A DNA stretch of 64,000 bases from Chitinophaga sp. CF418 (GTDB lineage: Bacteria > Bacteroidota > Bacteroidia > Chitinophagales > Chitinophagaceae), in NCBI RefSeq assembly GCF_900142925.1, contig NZ_FRCN01000001.1:124001-188000 (forward strand). The letters are read 5' to 3'. Numbering within the stretch: position 1 is the stretch's first letter; each line of letters begins with the position of its first letter. A program made the position numbers and the translations under genes. The notes beneath the pieces are model-generated. The model did not search any database. It was not told the DNA's origin and saw only the letters and a program-made list of their open reading frames with translations. Shown piece after piece: positions 10,721-20,527 of this stretch.

Positions 10721-12853
10721 CTACTTCCCTTCCAATCCAAGCAGGAATGCATATTGCAAGGCAATATCCTCCAGGCTCTTGAAACGGCCGGAAGCACCGC
10801 CATGCCCTGCCTCCATATTTGTGTGAAGCAACAGCATGTGCTTATCTGTTTTTAATTCACGCAGCTTGGCCACCCATTTTGCGGGTTCCCAGTATTGTAC
10901 CTGTGAGTCATGCAGGCCTGTTGTTACAAGCATATTAGGATATACCTGCGCTTTTACATTGTCATAAGGAGAATAAGCCTTCATGTAGTCGTAGTATTCC
11001 TTCTTCTTAGGATTACCCCATTCGTCAAACTCACCGGTAGTTAAAGGAATGCTTTCATCGAGCATCGTTGTCACTACATCTACAAACGGTACGGCGGCTA
11101 TAACACCGTTCCAGAGCGTAGGACGCATATTAACAACTGCACCCATCAGCAAACCACCGGCGCTGCCGCCCATGGCATAGAGATGCGTACTATCAGTGTA
11201 GTGCGCTTTTACGAGATAGTCAGCACAATCGATGAAGTCAGTGAATGTATTCATCTTCTTGAACAGTTTACCATCTTCATACCATTGCCTGCCCATTTCC
11301 TCACCACCTCTGATATGCGCGATAGCATAAGCAAAACCTCTGTCCAGCAGGCTGAGACGGTTACTGCTGAAGGAAGGCTCTATACTATGACCATAAGAAC
11401 CATAGCCATATAGTAACAGTGGCTTCCTGCCATTTTTCTCGAATCCTTTTTTGTACACGATAGATACCGGTACTTTCACACCATCCCTGGCAGTTACGTA
11501 CAGACGTTCTGTAACATAATCCTTCGGATCATATCCTCCTAACACCTCCTGACGTTTACGCAGCTCACTCTTTTTATTATCCATGTCGTAGTCGTAAGTA
11601 GATACCGGCGTTGTCATGGAAGTATATGAATAGCGTAGCGTCTTTGTATCAAACTCGGGATTGGTGGAGATGGACGCAACATAGGCCGGTTCTTCAAATT
11701 TCAGGTAATGATCTTCCTTCGTACGGGAGTTGATCACACGCAATTGTGTAAGGCCATTCTTACGTTCGCTCAGCACCATATGATCACGGAACAGTTCAAT
11801 GCCCTGCAACAGTACATCTGCACGATGAGGTATCACTTCTTTCCAGTTACTGCTGCCGGTTTTGTCCTGCGGACATTCCATGAGACGGAAGTTGACAGCC
11901 TCCCAGTTGGTAACAATGTAGAACTTGTCATCCTTGTGATCAATATCATAGAGATGATCGCGCCTGCGGGGCTCGAAAACATGGAATACACCATCAGGTT
12001 TTGAAGCGTCCAGTATACGGTATTCAGAAGATACCGTACTGTGGCTTTGTATCATGATGAACTTCCCAGATTTTGAGCGGGCTACATCAATGGAGAAGGT
12101 TTCGTCCTTCTCATTGAAAACCTCTTTATCCATGCGTACGTCCGTACCGGTTACATGGCGCAGGATACGTTCTTCCCTCAGTGTTACCGGATTCTTTACA
12201 GTATAGAAGAATGTCTTGTTATCGCTTGCCCAGGCTGCGCTGCCGGACGTTTCTTTGATCGCCTCAGGCAATACTTCTCCTGTCTGCAGGTTCTTGACAT
12301 AGATGGTGTACTGACGGCGGCTTACTGTATCAACACCATAGGCCAGCCATTGTGCATCAGGGCTTACGGACAGGCCACCTACCTGGTAATAGTCATGTCC
12401 TGCTGCAAGAACGTTCACATCAAGTATTACTTCTTCTGTACTTTCCAGGCTGCCTTTTTTACGGCAGTATACCGGGTATTCCTTGCCTTGTGTGAAACGG
12501 GTATAATAGTAGTAACCATTCTTCAGGTAAGGTACGCTGGCGTCCGTTTCCATAATACGGCCCCTCATCTCTTCATACAGCTTCTTTCTCATACCGGCGG
12601 AAGATTCCATCATGGTATCCAGGTAGTCATTTTCTGCCTTGAGATAGGCAATAACTTTAGGATCATTCCGGTCATTCATCCAGTAGTATTTGTCTATCCT
12701 GGTATCACCGTGTATGGTCATTGCGGTATCTATCTGTTCCGCTACCGGCGGCTTTATTGTTTTTACTTCGGCTGACATACTTTTCTTATTTTCCTTACAG
12801 GCAAACAGGCCCATGCCTGACAACATTATGGTAAATGCAGCGGCTTTCCTCAT
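10721..12853 (-). CDS. ptrB: Oligopeptidase B-like S9 serine peptidase, predicted lipoprotein
   Basis: A prolyl-oligopeptidase-family enzyme that cuts short peptides, classically after basic residues. The start is the ATG at 12853 (710 residues); an open TTG three codons upstream is less likely. The N-terminus is a lipoprotein signal ending in LFAC, so the protein is probably anchored in the envelope rather than cytosolic. Residues about 35-430 form the propeller-containing region. The C-terminal alpha/beta-hydrolase has GGSAGG with nucleophile S564, D649 in GLHDSQV and H684 in EAGHGGASGR. It lies 39 bases downstream of the oxidoreductase gene on the same strand and may be co-transcribed with it. 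Confidence 0.88.
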   Translation of the reverse strand: MRKAAAFTIMLSGMGLFACKENKKSMSAEVKTIKPPVAEQIDTAMTIHGDTRIDKYYWMNDRNDPKVIAYLKAENDYLDTMMESSAGMRKKLYEEMRGRIMETDASVPYLKNGYYYYTRFTQGKEYPVYCRKKGSLESTEEVILDVNVLAAGHDYYQVGGLSVSPDAQWLAYGVDTVSRRQYTIYVKNLQTGEVLPEAIKETSGSAAWASDNKTFFYTVKNPVTLREERILRHVTGTDVRMDKEVFNEKDETFSIDVARSKSGKFIMIQSHSTVSSEYRILDASKPDGVFHVFEPRRRDHLYDIDHKDDKFYIVTNWEAVNFRLMECPQDKTGSSNWKEVIPHRADVLLQGIELFRDHMVLSERKNGLTQLRVINSRTKEDHYLKFEEPAYVASISTNPEFDTKTLRYSYTSMTTPVSTYDYDMDNKKSELRKRQEVLGGYDPKDYVTERLYVTARDGVKVPVSIVYKKGFEKNGRKPLLLYGYGSYGHSIEPSFSSNRLSLLDRGFAYAIAHIRGGEEMGRQWYEDGKLFKKMNTFTDFIDCADYLVKAHYTDSTHLYAMGGSAGGLLMGAVVNMRPTLWNGVIAAVPFVDVVTTMLDESIPLTTGEFDEWGNPKKKEYYDYMKAYSPYDNVKAQVYPNMLVTTGLHDSQVQYWEPAKWVAKLRELKTDKHMLLLHTNMEAGHGGASGRFKSLEDIALQYAFLLGLEGK

Positions 12854-12892
12854 AGGTGACAAATTGAGGCTACGAATGTAATACTTATCCTG

Positions 12893-14275
12893 TTACACAA
12901 TCTTCATTTTTTGAGCGTCCCAGTGGATCACTTTTTTGCTGAAGTAACTTTCATTGGTAACCAATGCAGGACCTGCAGCACGGAGTCCGAAAGAGGCATC
13001 TTCCACAACAGGTTTACCTGTACGCATGGCCTCAAAAAAGTTGATAAAATGATCCAGGCGGGCGTCATATCCCCTCGGGGCAGCATACGCGCTTTCCGAA
13101 CGCTCTGCTGGTTTGCGTGCGTCCTCGGGATATTTCGCGTTATACTGCTTTACATAAGCTTCCTGAGTAGCCTTTGGAAAGGTGTTATAGGTATCCCAGC
13201 CACCATAACCGGGCGCTGAGGAAAGTTTATGTTTCTTGATTTTGAAATCATCCCATCCCAGTTCCAATACTCCGTCTGTGCCGATAAAGCGGGTAAATTC
13301 ACCACCACCGCCACCATCTGCGAAGTTTACACGTAATGTCACCTGGAAGGCAGCATGAGCCTTTGTTTCCGGATAATCAAAGATCGCGACAACAACGTCG
13401 GGCACATCACGTCCATCTTTCCATTGTACCAGGTTGCCGCTGGCGAAGATACGCTCAGGCCCCAGAGAACCGGTGATGTAGTGCAGCCCGGAGATAAGGT
13501 GTACGAACAGATCGCCAGGTACACCGGTACCATATGCCCGGTAGTTACGCCAGCGGAAGAAACGGGTAGGATCAAAAGGTACCTTGGCTGTATCCTTGAG
13601 GAAGGTGTCAAAGTCCATGGTAGCGGGAGAAGCATCTGGCGGAATGGAATACTGCCAGGCGCCCAGGGCATCGTGACGGTCTATCCTGGCCTCTACAATG
13701 TTCAGCTGTCCTATTTCCCCGGCCTCATAGCGCTTCTTGGCTTCTGCCAGGGCAATACTGCTTACGCGCTGGCTACCCACCTGAAAAACGGCTTTTGTGC
13801 GCTGCTGGGTGGCAATCACCTTATGCCCTTCTTCTATCTGCTGCACCATGGGTTTTTCACAGTATACAGCCTTGCCTTTCTCCATCGCGTCAATGGAAAT
13901 AGTATCGTGCCAGTGGTCGGGTGTGGCTACGATCACAGCGTCTATGTCCTTCCTGTTCAGCAGCTCGCGGTAGTCACGGGTGGTAAAAATGTCTTTACCA
14001 TACACCTCTTTGACTTTTGCAAGGTGGCCATCGTACAGGTCGGCAGCTGCTACGAATTCCACACCGGGTGCTTTCAGGGCGGTTTCTACGTCGCCGAAGC
14101 CCATGATGCCCATACCGATACAGCCGATACGGATCTTGTCGTTGGCAGAAATGCGGGTGTTGGGTTGGAGGATATGAACATGTTCCTTTCCTAAAGCGGC
14201 CAATGAACCGGCGCCCAGCATGGCGGCCGTGCCTCCGAGGTTACGGAGGAATTTTCTCCTGGAGTTGTCTGTCAT
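12893..14275 (-). CDS. Gfo/Idh/MocA family oxidoreductase with Tat-type signal
   Basis: 460 residues. The N-terminus has SRRKFLRN followed by an Ala/Gly/Leu-rich stretch, a twin-arginine export signal. The Rossmann fold begins at IRIGCIGMGIMG (about 47-58), and CEKPM near 139 is the family EKP motif. The substrate is unknown; many Bacteroidota homologues act on sugars or sugar-like compounds in the periplasm with tightly bound NAD. The C-terminal half (FTRFIGTDGVLELGWDDF) follows the family's second domain. It sits just beyond the sdhB terminator. No glycoside hydrolase lies next to it. Confidence 0.85.
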   Translation of the reverse strand: MTDNSRRKFLRNLGGTAAMLGAGSLAALGKEHVHILQPNTRISANDKIRIGCIGMGIMGFGDVETALKAPGVEFVAAADLYDGHLAKVKEVYGKDIFTTRDYRELLNRKDIDAVIVATPDHWHDTISIDAMEKGKAVYCEKPMVQQIEEGHKVIATQQRTKAVFQVGSQRVSSIALAEAKKRYEAGEIGQLNIVEARIDRHDALGAWQYSIPPDASPATMDFDTFLKDTAKVPFDPTRFFRWRNYRAYGTGVPGDLFVHLISGLHYITGSLGPERIFASGNLVQWKDGRDVPDVVVAIFDYPETKAHAAFQVTLRVNFADGGGGGEFTRFIGTDGVLELGWDDFKIKKHKLSSAPGYGGWDTYNTFPKATQEAYVKQYNAKYPEDARKPAERSESAYAAPRGYDARLDHFINFFEAMRTGKPVVEDASFGLRAAGPALVTNESYFSKKVIHWDAQKMKIV

Positions 14276-14320
14276 AACGTAAAATTTGTGTGCAAACGGG
14301 TTTTAACTCAAACAATATAC

Positions 14321-14353
14321 AAAAAAAATCCCCCTCGTTTTAGCGAAGGGGAT
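14321..14353 (-). terminator. Terminator of the sdhCAB operon
   Basis: Stem ATCCCC-TCG / CGA-GGGGAT; read on the minus strand it is followed by eight T. It lies 33 bases after the sdhB stop. Confidence 0.85.
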
Positions 14354-14385
14354 CATGGTATTCACCAAATGCAACGTGACAAAGA

Positions 14386-15150
14386 CTATTTTTCGTAGCT
14401 GAGACCAGCGGCAATGTATTCGCGGTTCAGACGTGCAATATTTGTCAGAGAAATTTCTTTCGGACATTCTGCCTCACAAGCACCGGTATTGGTACAGCTA
14501 CCAAAACCTTCCTTATCCATCTGGGCGATCATATTCAATGCTCTGGACTTCTTTTCAGGCTGTCCCTGTGGCAGCAATGCCAGCTGGGATACTTTCGCTG
14601 AAACGAAGAGCATAGCAGAAGAGTTTTTACAAGCTGCTACGCAGGCGCCGCAACCGATACAAGCTGCTGCTGCAAATGCTGCATCTGCTTTATCTTTTGG
14701 CACCAGGATGTTGTTGGCATCCTGAGCGTTGCCTGTATTTACAGAAACGTAACCACCTGCTTCGATGATACGGTCAAACGCACCTCTGTCAACGGTCAGG
14801 TCTTTCACTACAGGGAAAGATCCTGCTCTCCATGGTTCCACAGTAACGGTATCACCATCTTTGAAAGCGCGCATGTGCAGCTGGCAAGTGGTAGTACCTG
14901 CCCAAGGACCGTGTGCACGGCCGTTGATATGCATGGAACATGCACCACAGATACCTTCACGGCAGTCATGGTCAAACGCTATCGGCTCTTTGCCTTCATT
15001 GATCAGGCGCTCATTCAGCACATCAAACATTTCCAGGAATGACATCTCAGAAGAAATGCCGCTTACCGGATAAGTTTCAAATTTTCCCTGTGCGTCTGTG
15101 TTTTTCTGCCTCCACACTTTAAGTGTGAGATTCATAGTATAATGTTCCAT
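14386..15150 (-). CDS. sdhB: Succinate dehydrogenase / fumarate reductase iron-sulfur subunit
   Basis: Carries electrons from the flavoprotein to the membrane quinone site. Cysteine clusters are clear: [12 protein letters not shown] plus TTTCQLH for the 2Fe-2S centre, [12 protein letters not shown] for 4Fe-4S, and [14 protein letters not shown] for 3Fe-4S with the remaining ligands. 254 residues from the ATG at 15150; an ATG five codons later at 15135 ([10 protein letters not shown]) is an equally good start. Last gene of sdhCAB. Confidence 0.95.
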   Translation of the reverse strand: MEHYTMNLTLKVWRQKNTDAQGKFETYPVSGISSEMSFLEMFDVLNERLINEGKEPIAFDHDCREGICGACSMHINGRAHGPWAGTTTCQLHMRAFKDGDTVTVEPWRAGSFPVVKDLTVDRGAFDRIIEAGGYVSVNTGNAQDANNILVPKDKADAAFAAAACIGCGACVAACKNSSAMLFVSAKVSQLALLPQGQPEKKSRALNMIAQMDKEGFGSCTNTGACEAECPKEISLTNIARLNREYIAAGLSYEK

Positions 15151-15178
15151 ATCTATTGGACTATTATTATTGTGAAAA

Positions 15179-17152
15179 TTATTTATAGCTACGCTGAGTT
15201 GGTTTACATTCTACAAACTCAAGAGCTTCTTTATGCAACTCGAACTGGCTTTCACCTTTATATTCCCATGCAGCCACATAGCTGAACTTTTCATCATCAC
15301 GTTGTGCTTCCCCATCCGGTGTCTGTGATTCTTCACGGAAGTGACCACCACAGGATTCACGACGGTTCAGGGCGTCTAAGCACATCAGTTCTCCCAGCTC
15401 CAGGAAGTCGGCCACACGGCCTGCTTTTTCCAGTTCAGGATTGAATTCGTTGGCATCGCCAGGGATACGTACGTCGCTCCAGAACTCTTTACGTAATGCC
15501 TGGATCTCCACGATCGCTTCTTTCAGTCCCTGTTCATTACGGGCCATACCACATTTATCCCACATGATCTTACCCAGTTTCTTGTGGAAGTGGTCTACGG
15601 ATTTGGTACCCTTAATGCTCATCAGCTTATCGATGGTAGACTGTACATTCTTTTCAGCCTCAATGAATGCCGGATGATCCAGTGAAATTGCCTTGGTCTT
15701 GATATCGTCAGCCAGGTAGTTACCCAGTGTATAAGGAATTACAAAATATCCATCAGCCAGCCCCTGCATCAGTGCGGAAGCACCCAGACGGTTTGCACCG
15801 TGATCGGAGAAGTTAGCTTCACCCAGTGCATACAGACCGGTAACGGTGGTCATCAGTTCGTAATCCACCCACAGGCCACCCATGGTGTAGTGTACTGCAG
15901 GGTAAATGCGCATTGGCACTTCATATGGATTCTCACCGGTGATCTTAGCGTACATATCGAAGAGGTTACCGTATTTCTCAGCTACCACTTCTTTACCCAG
16001 TTTACGGATCTCTTCAGGAGTAGGATTGGACAGCTGTCTTTTGCTAGCCTCAATTCTTCCGTAACGGTCCATGTTGTATGCGAAGTCCAGGTATACGGCC
16101 TGTTTGGAGCTACCAACACCATAACCGGCGTCACATCTTTCCTTAGCAGCACGGGATGCCACGTCACGTGGTACCAGGTTACCAAAGGCAGGATATCTTC
16201 TTTCCAGGTAGTAATCCCTTTCGTCTTCAGGAATATCAGAAGGTTTGCGGGTATCGTTCTGTTTTTTAGGTACCCATATACGACCATCGTTACGGAGGGA
16301 CTCAGACATCAGCGTCAGCTTGGACTGATGGTCTCCGGAAACAGGGATACAGGTAGGGTGGATCTGCGTAAAGCAAGGGTTACCAAAGAAAGCGCCTTTA
16401 CGGGTAGCTTTCCAGGCTGCTGTTACGTTAGAGCCCATTGCGTTTGTAGACAGGTAGAACACGTTACCGTAACCACCGCTTGCCAGCAGTACTGCGTGGC
16501 CGAAGTGACGTTCCAGTTTACCGGTGATGAGGTTACGGGCAATGATACCACGTGCTTTACCATCTATCACTACGATGTCCAGCATTTCATGACGGTTGTA
16601 CATGGTCACGTTACCTAAAGCCACCTGGCGCTCCAATGCGGAGTATGCGCCTAGCAGCAGCTGCTGACCGGTCTGACCGGCAGCGTAGAAGGTACGCTGT
16701 ACCTGTGTACCACCAAAAGAGCGATTGCTCAGCAATCCGCCATATTCGCGCGCAAAAGGAACACCCTGTGCCACACACTGGTCTATAATATTGCCACTCA
16801 CTTCTGCCAGACGATGCACATTGGCTTCACGGGCACGGTAGTCGCCACCTTTTACAGTATCATAAAACAAACGGAACACAGAGTCGCCGTCGTTCTGGTA
16901 ATTCTTTGCAGCATTAATACCACCCTGTGCAGCAATACTGTGTGCACGGCGTGGACTATCCTGGAAGCAGAAAGCTTTCACCTTATAACCTAACTCACCC
17001 AAAGCAGCAGCAGCCGATGCCCCTGCCAGGCCAGTACCCACGATGATCACTTCCATGTTGCGCTTGTTAGCCGGGTTTACCAGCTTACAATGCCCCTTAT
17101 AATCTTCCCATTTCTTATCTAATGAACCGGCAGGAATTTTTGAGTTCAGCAT
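15179..17152 (-). CDS. sdhA: Succinate dehydrogenase / fumarate reductase flavoprotein subunit
   Basis: Oxidises succinate to fumarate. [10 protein letters not shown] (39-48) is the FAD-binding loop and H71 in [11 protein letters not shown] is the residue expected to carry covalent [14 protein letters not shown] and [14 protein letters not shown] are conserved active-site and fold segments. At 657 residues it is the long form associated with type-B enzymes (Bacteroidota, Wolinella-like). It lies between sdhC (14-base gap) and sdhB (28-base gap). Confidence 0.96.
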   Translation of the reverse strand: MLNSKIPAGSLDKKWEDYKGHCKLVNPANKRNMEVIIVGTGLAGASAAAALGELGYKVKAFCFQDSPRRAHSIAAQGGINAAKNYQNDGDSVFRLFYDTVKGGDYRAREANVHRLAEVSGNIIDQCVAQGVPFAREYGGLLSNRSFGGTQVQRTFYAAGQTGQQLLLGAYSALERQVALGNVTMYNRHEMLDIVVIDGKARGIIARNLITGKLERHFGHAVLLASGGYGNVFYLSTNAMGSNVTAAWKATRKGAFFGNPCFTQIHPTCIPVSGDHQSKLTLMSESLRNDGRIWVPKKQNDTRKPSDIPEDERDYYLERRYPAFGNLVPRDVASRAAKERCDAGYGVGSSKQAVYLDFAYNMDRYGRIEASKRQLSNPTPEEIRKLGKEVVAEKYGNLFDMYAKITGENPYEVPMRIYPAVHYTMGGLWVDYELMTTVTGLYALGEANFSDHGANRLGASALMQGLADGYFVIPYTLGNYLADDIKTKAISLDHPAFIEAEKNVQSTIDKLMSIKGTKSVDHFHKKLGKIMWDKCGMARNEQGLKEAIVEIQALRKEFWSDVRIPGDANEFNPELEKAGRVADFLELGELMCLDALNRRESCGGHFREESQTPDGEAQRDDEKFSYVAAWEYKGESQFELHKEALEFVECKPTQRSYK

Positions 17153-17166
17153 ATATCCTTACTTTA

Positions 17167-17850
17167 CTAAATTGATTTGAAATATATAACCACGGGAATA
17201 ATGGCAAAGCCAACAGGGATCAGGATCCCGAACAACCAAACACCTACGAAATTGATAAGGCCATTGTACTTAACGTGGTTCAGGCCAAATGTCTGGAAGG
17301 CGCTTTTAAACCCGTGTACCAGGTGGAAAGAAAGACCGATCATACCGATCACGTACAGCACCACCAGCCATAACTCTTTGAATGCCATATACACAGCAGA
17401 ATAAAGGTTCTTGTACTCCTCACCGCCATATGTCACTGACTGTAAATCGCCATAGTGCATCAGATACCAGAAGTCTTTCAGGTGGATCAGGATGAAGATC
17501 AGCAGTATGCTACCCATGATAGCCATCTGACGGCTGAACCAGGATGAAGTCTGGTTACCGGGATTGATCGCATATTTTACCGGACGGGCAGCCCTGTTAC
17601 GGAAGGTAAGCTGTAAAGCAAGAATAGCGTGGAGAACAATAATGATTTTCAAACCCCAGGCCAGGAACTGAACGAAAGGGTTGTGACTCATGAATGCGGC
17701 GTAGATGTTAAAAGCTTCGCCCCCATCGTCTTTGAGTAACGAGAGATTACCAGTCAGGTGCACGATAACAAAACTACACAGAAACAGACCGGTAGCACCC
17801 ACTAATAATTTTTTACCGATAGAGGTATTAAAAAACTGTGACCACTTCAT
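17167..17850 (-). CDS. sdhC: Succinate dehydrogenase cytochrome b subunit, type B
   Basis: 227 residues with five predicted membrane helices, beginning at about 15 (LLVGATGLFLCSFVIVHLTGNL). Histidines for two haem b groups are present in helices (HLTGN, LHAILALQL, ILIHLKDFWY, LSFHLVHGFKSAFQTFG). A single five-helix anchor without a separate SdhD is the type-B arrangement, often coupled to menaquinone. First gene of the operon. Confidence 0.93.
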   Translation of the reverse strand: MKWSQFFNTSIGKKLLVGATGLFLCSFVIVHLTGNLSLLKDDGGEAFNIYAAFMSHNPFVQFLAWGLKIIIVLHAILALQLTFRNRAARPVKYAINPGNQTSSWFSRQMAIMGSILLIFILIHLKDFWYLMHYGDLQSVTYGGEEYKNLYSAVYMAFKELWLVVLYVIGMIGLSFHLVHGFKSAFQTFGLNHVKYNGLINFVGVWLFGILIPVGFAIIPVVIYFKSI

Positions 17851-17906
17851 AAGTTAAATTCTAGCTTCCTTAAAAGATGATATGATAATATTTCGAATAT
17901 ATCGCG

Positions 17907-17937
17907 CAAATTTAGCGCAGGAAAAATTAAAAGCAAA
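17907..17937 (-). promoter_or_regulatory. Promoter of sdhCAB
   Basis: On the minus strand TTTG (17937-17934), 19-base spacer, TAAATTTG (17914-17907), an exact match to the Bacteroidota consensus. The sdhC start is 57 bases downstream. Confidence 0.7.
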
Positions 17938-18100
17938 TGATATTTCTCAGTTTTTGGTTTGAAACTGAGCGCCAATCCATTGTTTTGGCCCCCTATATCG
18001 GGTTCACAAGGACCAGACACTACAAACCAGCCGATTAACGGGAAAACCGGCCCATACATTCACGGGAATAAACAAAGAAACGTGGACTTTGTTCCGGCCG

Positions 18101-18664
18101 CTACTCAAGGCGGCGCATCATAACGTTATCGACAAGGGAATAGAGGTGCTGCGGCTGGTAAGTACGCCACTTCTCATTATTAAGAAGATGTACGTAATTG
18201 TCCAGATGGGCTTTTTCAAATTCCTGCCGTGTCTGTTCCGGCATATTCAGGCTCACAATCCACCCTCCCTCATCACGGATATCATCCCACCATTCTTCAT
18301 AGTAGCTGTCATCAGATGAGTGGAAATTCAGCACGTTCTCTGTGATAAGGATGAACTTATTGATCTTGCTGGCAATCATCACATCAATGACATCACGCTT
18401 CAATACCATGATATCATTTTCAAGACAGTCATTCCATTCTCCCAGCACTTCAATAATGGCATAGTTAAACTCGTAATCGGCAAAAAGTACTTTCAGATAC
18501 AGATTACGGGAGCCAAATTCATCCCATTGAGGGTGTACATAATAATTATATACAGTATTAGTGAAAGTGAACTCGCTGTATTCCCGTCCATAGAAAGGGG
18601 ATAGTTCATCATCCTCCGCAGTATATAAATGGCGCCAGTTATAAAAAGGTTCTATATCATGCAT
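18101..18664 (-). CDS. Hypothetical acidic protein
   Basis: 187 residues, no signal peptide or membrane segment, rich in Asp, Glu, Tyr and Trp (for example DDSYYEEWWDDIRDEGGW). The start ATG at 18664 gives MHDIEPFYNWRHLY. The sequence looks like a conserved cytosolic Bacteroidota protein, but no named domain is recognised. It lies downstream of murQ on the same strand with an 88-base gap, so co-transcription is possible but unproven. Confidence 0.7.
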   Translation of the reverse strand: MHDIEPFYNWRHLYTAEDDELSPFYGREYSEFTFTNTVYNYYVHPQWDEFGSRNLYLKVLFADYEFNYAIIEVLGEWNDCLENDIMVLKRDVIDVMIASKINKFILITENVLNFHSSDDSYYEEWWDDIRDEGGWIVSLNMPEQTRQEFEKAHLDNYVHLLNNEKWRTYQPQHLYSLVDNVMMRRLE

Positions 18665-18752
18665 GTCACGCTAACTCTAAAATGTTCGTTTCTACAAATT
18701 TCGGAGGAAATTTCAAAAAATAGAAACGTTGCATTTCTGGAAAAATTCGTAA

Positions 18753-19565
18753 CTATACATAGTCCTCAATCGCCTTTCTGACGCTGCCGGCTTTCAGTAA
18801 TAACTCTTTTGCCTTTTCGTAATCCGTAAGGGATAATTTCTCCATCAGCATCTTCACACCCCTATCCACCAGTTTGTCATTACTCAGCTGCATGTTCACC
18901 ATTTTATTGTCCTCTACCCTTCCCAGCTGGATCATAACGGCGGTAGAGATCATATTCAGCACCAGTTTCTGTGCTGTACCGCTTTTCATACGGGTACTAC
19001 CGGTGATAAACTCCGGCCCCACCACCACTTCAATAGGGAAATCCGCTTCGGCCGACAAAGGTGCTCCGGGATTACAGCAGATGCTCCCTGTTACAATCCC
19101 CTCCTTCCGGCACTTATTCAGCGCGCCGATCACATATGGCGTAGTACCGCTGGCGGCGATGCCCACAACCACATCCTTTTCTGTAACATTGAATTCCTGC
19201 AGATCTTTCCAGCCTTGTTCCCGGTCATCTTCGGCAAATTCTACTGCTTTACGGATGGCGGCGTCCCCTCCGGCAATCAGGCCTATCACCAGTCCATGAG
19301 GCACGCCAAAAGTAGGCGGGCATTCAGAAGCATCAACAATGCCTAAACGTCCGCTGGTGCCTGCTCCCAGGTAAAATAACCTGCCGCCGGCCAGCATTTT
19401 GTCTGCGATGGCGGTTACCAGCTTTTCTATCTGCGGCAAAGCCCTGGCTACGGCCTGGGGTACGGTGGTATCTTCCTGATTAATGTTACTGAGAATCTCC
19501 TGCACACTCATTTTCTCCAGGTGGCGATAGTGTGACGTTTGCTCTGTTACTCTCTCAAAGGACAT
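18753..19565 (-). CDS. murQ: N-acetylmuramic acid 6-phosphate etherase
   Basis: Cleaves the lactyl ether of MurNAc-6-phosphate to give GlcNAc-6-phosphate and D-lactate in cell-wall recycling. The SIS sugar-phosphate isomerase-like fold is visible, with LGAGTSGRLGIVDASECPPTFG at about 71-92 and the conserved TGSTRMKSGTAQKL near 189-202. 270 residues, slightly shorter than E. coli MurQ (298). It starts 15 bases after the stop of the sugar kinase gene. Confidence 0.95.
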   Translation of the reverse strand: MSFERVTEQTSHYRHLEKMSVQEILSNINQEDTTVPQAVARALPQIEKLVTAIADKMLAGGRLFYLGAGTSGRLGIVDASECPPTFGVPHGLVIGLIAGGDAAIRKAVEFAEDDREQGWKDLQEFNVTEKDVVVGIAASGTTPYVIGALNKCRKEGIVTGSICCNPGAPLSAEADFPIEVVVGPEFITGSTRMKSGTAQKLVLNMISTAVMIQLGRVEDNKMVNMQLSNDKLVDRGVKMLMEKLSLTDYEKAKELLLKAGSVRKAIEDYV

Positions 19566-19580
19566 TTGTAGTGTATTTGT

Positions 19581-20423
19581 TTATTGATGATATGCCACCA
19601 GTCCATCCATAGGACTGCGCAATATCCGGCCCAGCTGCAGTTCATACAGTTCACATAACTCCTCCAGGATGTCCCTGAAATTCCAGGCAATACTTCCGGT
19701 AAAGTGCAGCGGGTGTGTCCAGCTTTGGCTGTATTTGTAAATATGGTTAAAGAAAAATTCGTTTAAACTGTCTTCCAGGATGTTCTCGATGATAAAATGG
19801 CCCCTGTTCTCGCCCAGAAACTTCGCAAAACCAGCCAGATAGCGGTTAGGGAAGGGTCTGCGGTATACGTTTTCCAGTATTTCCTCATGATTGGTCTTAT
19901 ACTGGGCGTCAAAACGGCTTTTCAGCTCTTCATCAAAGGAATTGTACAGGTAGTATTGCAGCAGTTTTTTACCAATGTAAGCGCCACTACCTTCATCTCC
20001 CAGCACATATCCCAGTCCCGGGTTGTTCTTTTGGATGGTGGTGCCGTCAAAAAAGCAGGAATTGGACCCTGTTCCCAGGATACTGGCTATTCCCGGCTCC
20101 TTTCCACATAGTCCCCGGGCAGCTCCCATCAGGTCGTGGTTCACCTCCAACGATGCCACGGGCCATACCGCCTGCAAGGCTGTTTCCACCAGCTCCACGC
20201 TCTTCCGCTGTAAACAGCCCGTTCCGTAATAATGGATCTCATCTATCTGGATATCCGGCGGCAATTGAGGTAACAACTCTTTCTCCAGCAATTCCTGTAT
20301 CTGTTGTGCATTCAGGAAATAAGGACTGATCCCGGATGTCTGATAACGAGCGGCCTCCCCGGCGCCCAGCAGGCACCAGTCAGCCTTGGTGGATCCACTA
20401 TCTGCAATTAGCTGTACTTTCAT
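19581..20423 (-). CDS. BadF/BadG-family N-acetylhexosamine kinase (MurNAc/GlcNAc kinase candidate)
   Basis: 280 residues with the ASKHA-fold ATPase motifs LIADSGSTKADWCL (5-18) and ASILGTGSNSCFFDG near 113-127, plus GDEGSGAYIGKKLL. This is the BadF/BadG/BcrA/BcrD ATPase family, which includes eukaryotic-type GlcNAc kinases and clostridial MurK. Being first in a two-gene unit with murQ, it most likely supplies MurNAc-6-phosphate, possibly also GlcNAc-6-phosphate. The substrate choice is inferred from context. There is no visible PTS gene to make MurNAc-6-P otherwise. Confidence 0.85.
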   Translation of the reverse strand: MKVQLIADSGSTKADWCLLGAGEAARYQTSGISPYFLNAQQIQELLEKELLPQLPPDIQIDEIHYYGTGCLQRKSVELVETALQAVWPVASLEVNHDLMGAARGLCGKEPGIASILGTGSNSCFFDGTTIQKNNPGLGYVLGDEGSGAYIGKKLLQYYLYNSFDEELKSRFDAQYKTNHEEILENVYRRPFPNRYLAGFAKFLGENRGHFIIENILEDSLNEFFFNHIYKYSQSWTHPLHFTGSIAWNFRDILEELCELYELQLGRILRSPMDGLVAYHQ

Positions 20424-20432
20424 GACACATCC

Positions 20433-20464
20433 GTTGAAGGTTGAGGTTTAATATACTATTTTTG
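20433..20464 (+). promoter_or_regulatory. Promoter of the S41 protease gene
   Basis: GTTG at 20433-20436, 20-base spacer, TATTTTTG at 20457-20464, a good -7 box. The ATG is at 20528. Confidence 0.55.
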
Positions 20465-20527
20465 CCACAAGTTAAATAAATAGCGACAAGATACAAGCTA
20501 CCTTGCAGCTGTTTTCAATACATCATT

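Noticed and set aside
17847..18059. A 70-codon frame directly upstream of sdhC
   Set aside because: It spans the sdh promoter (17907-17937), overlaps the sdhC start and resembles no known protein.
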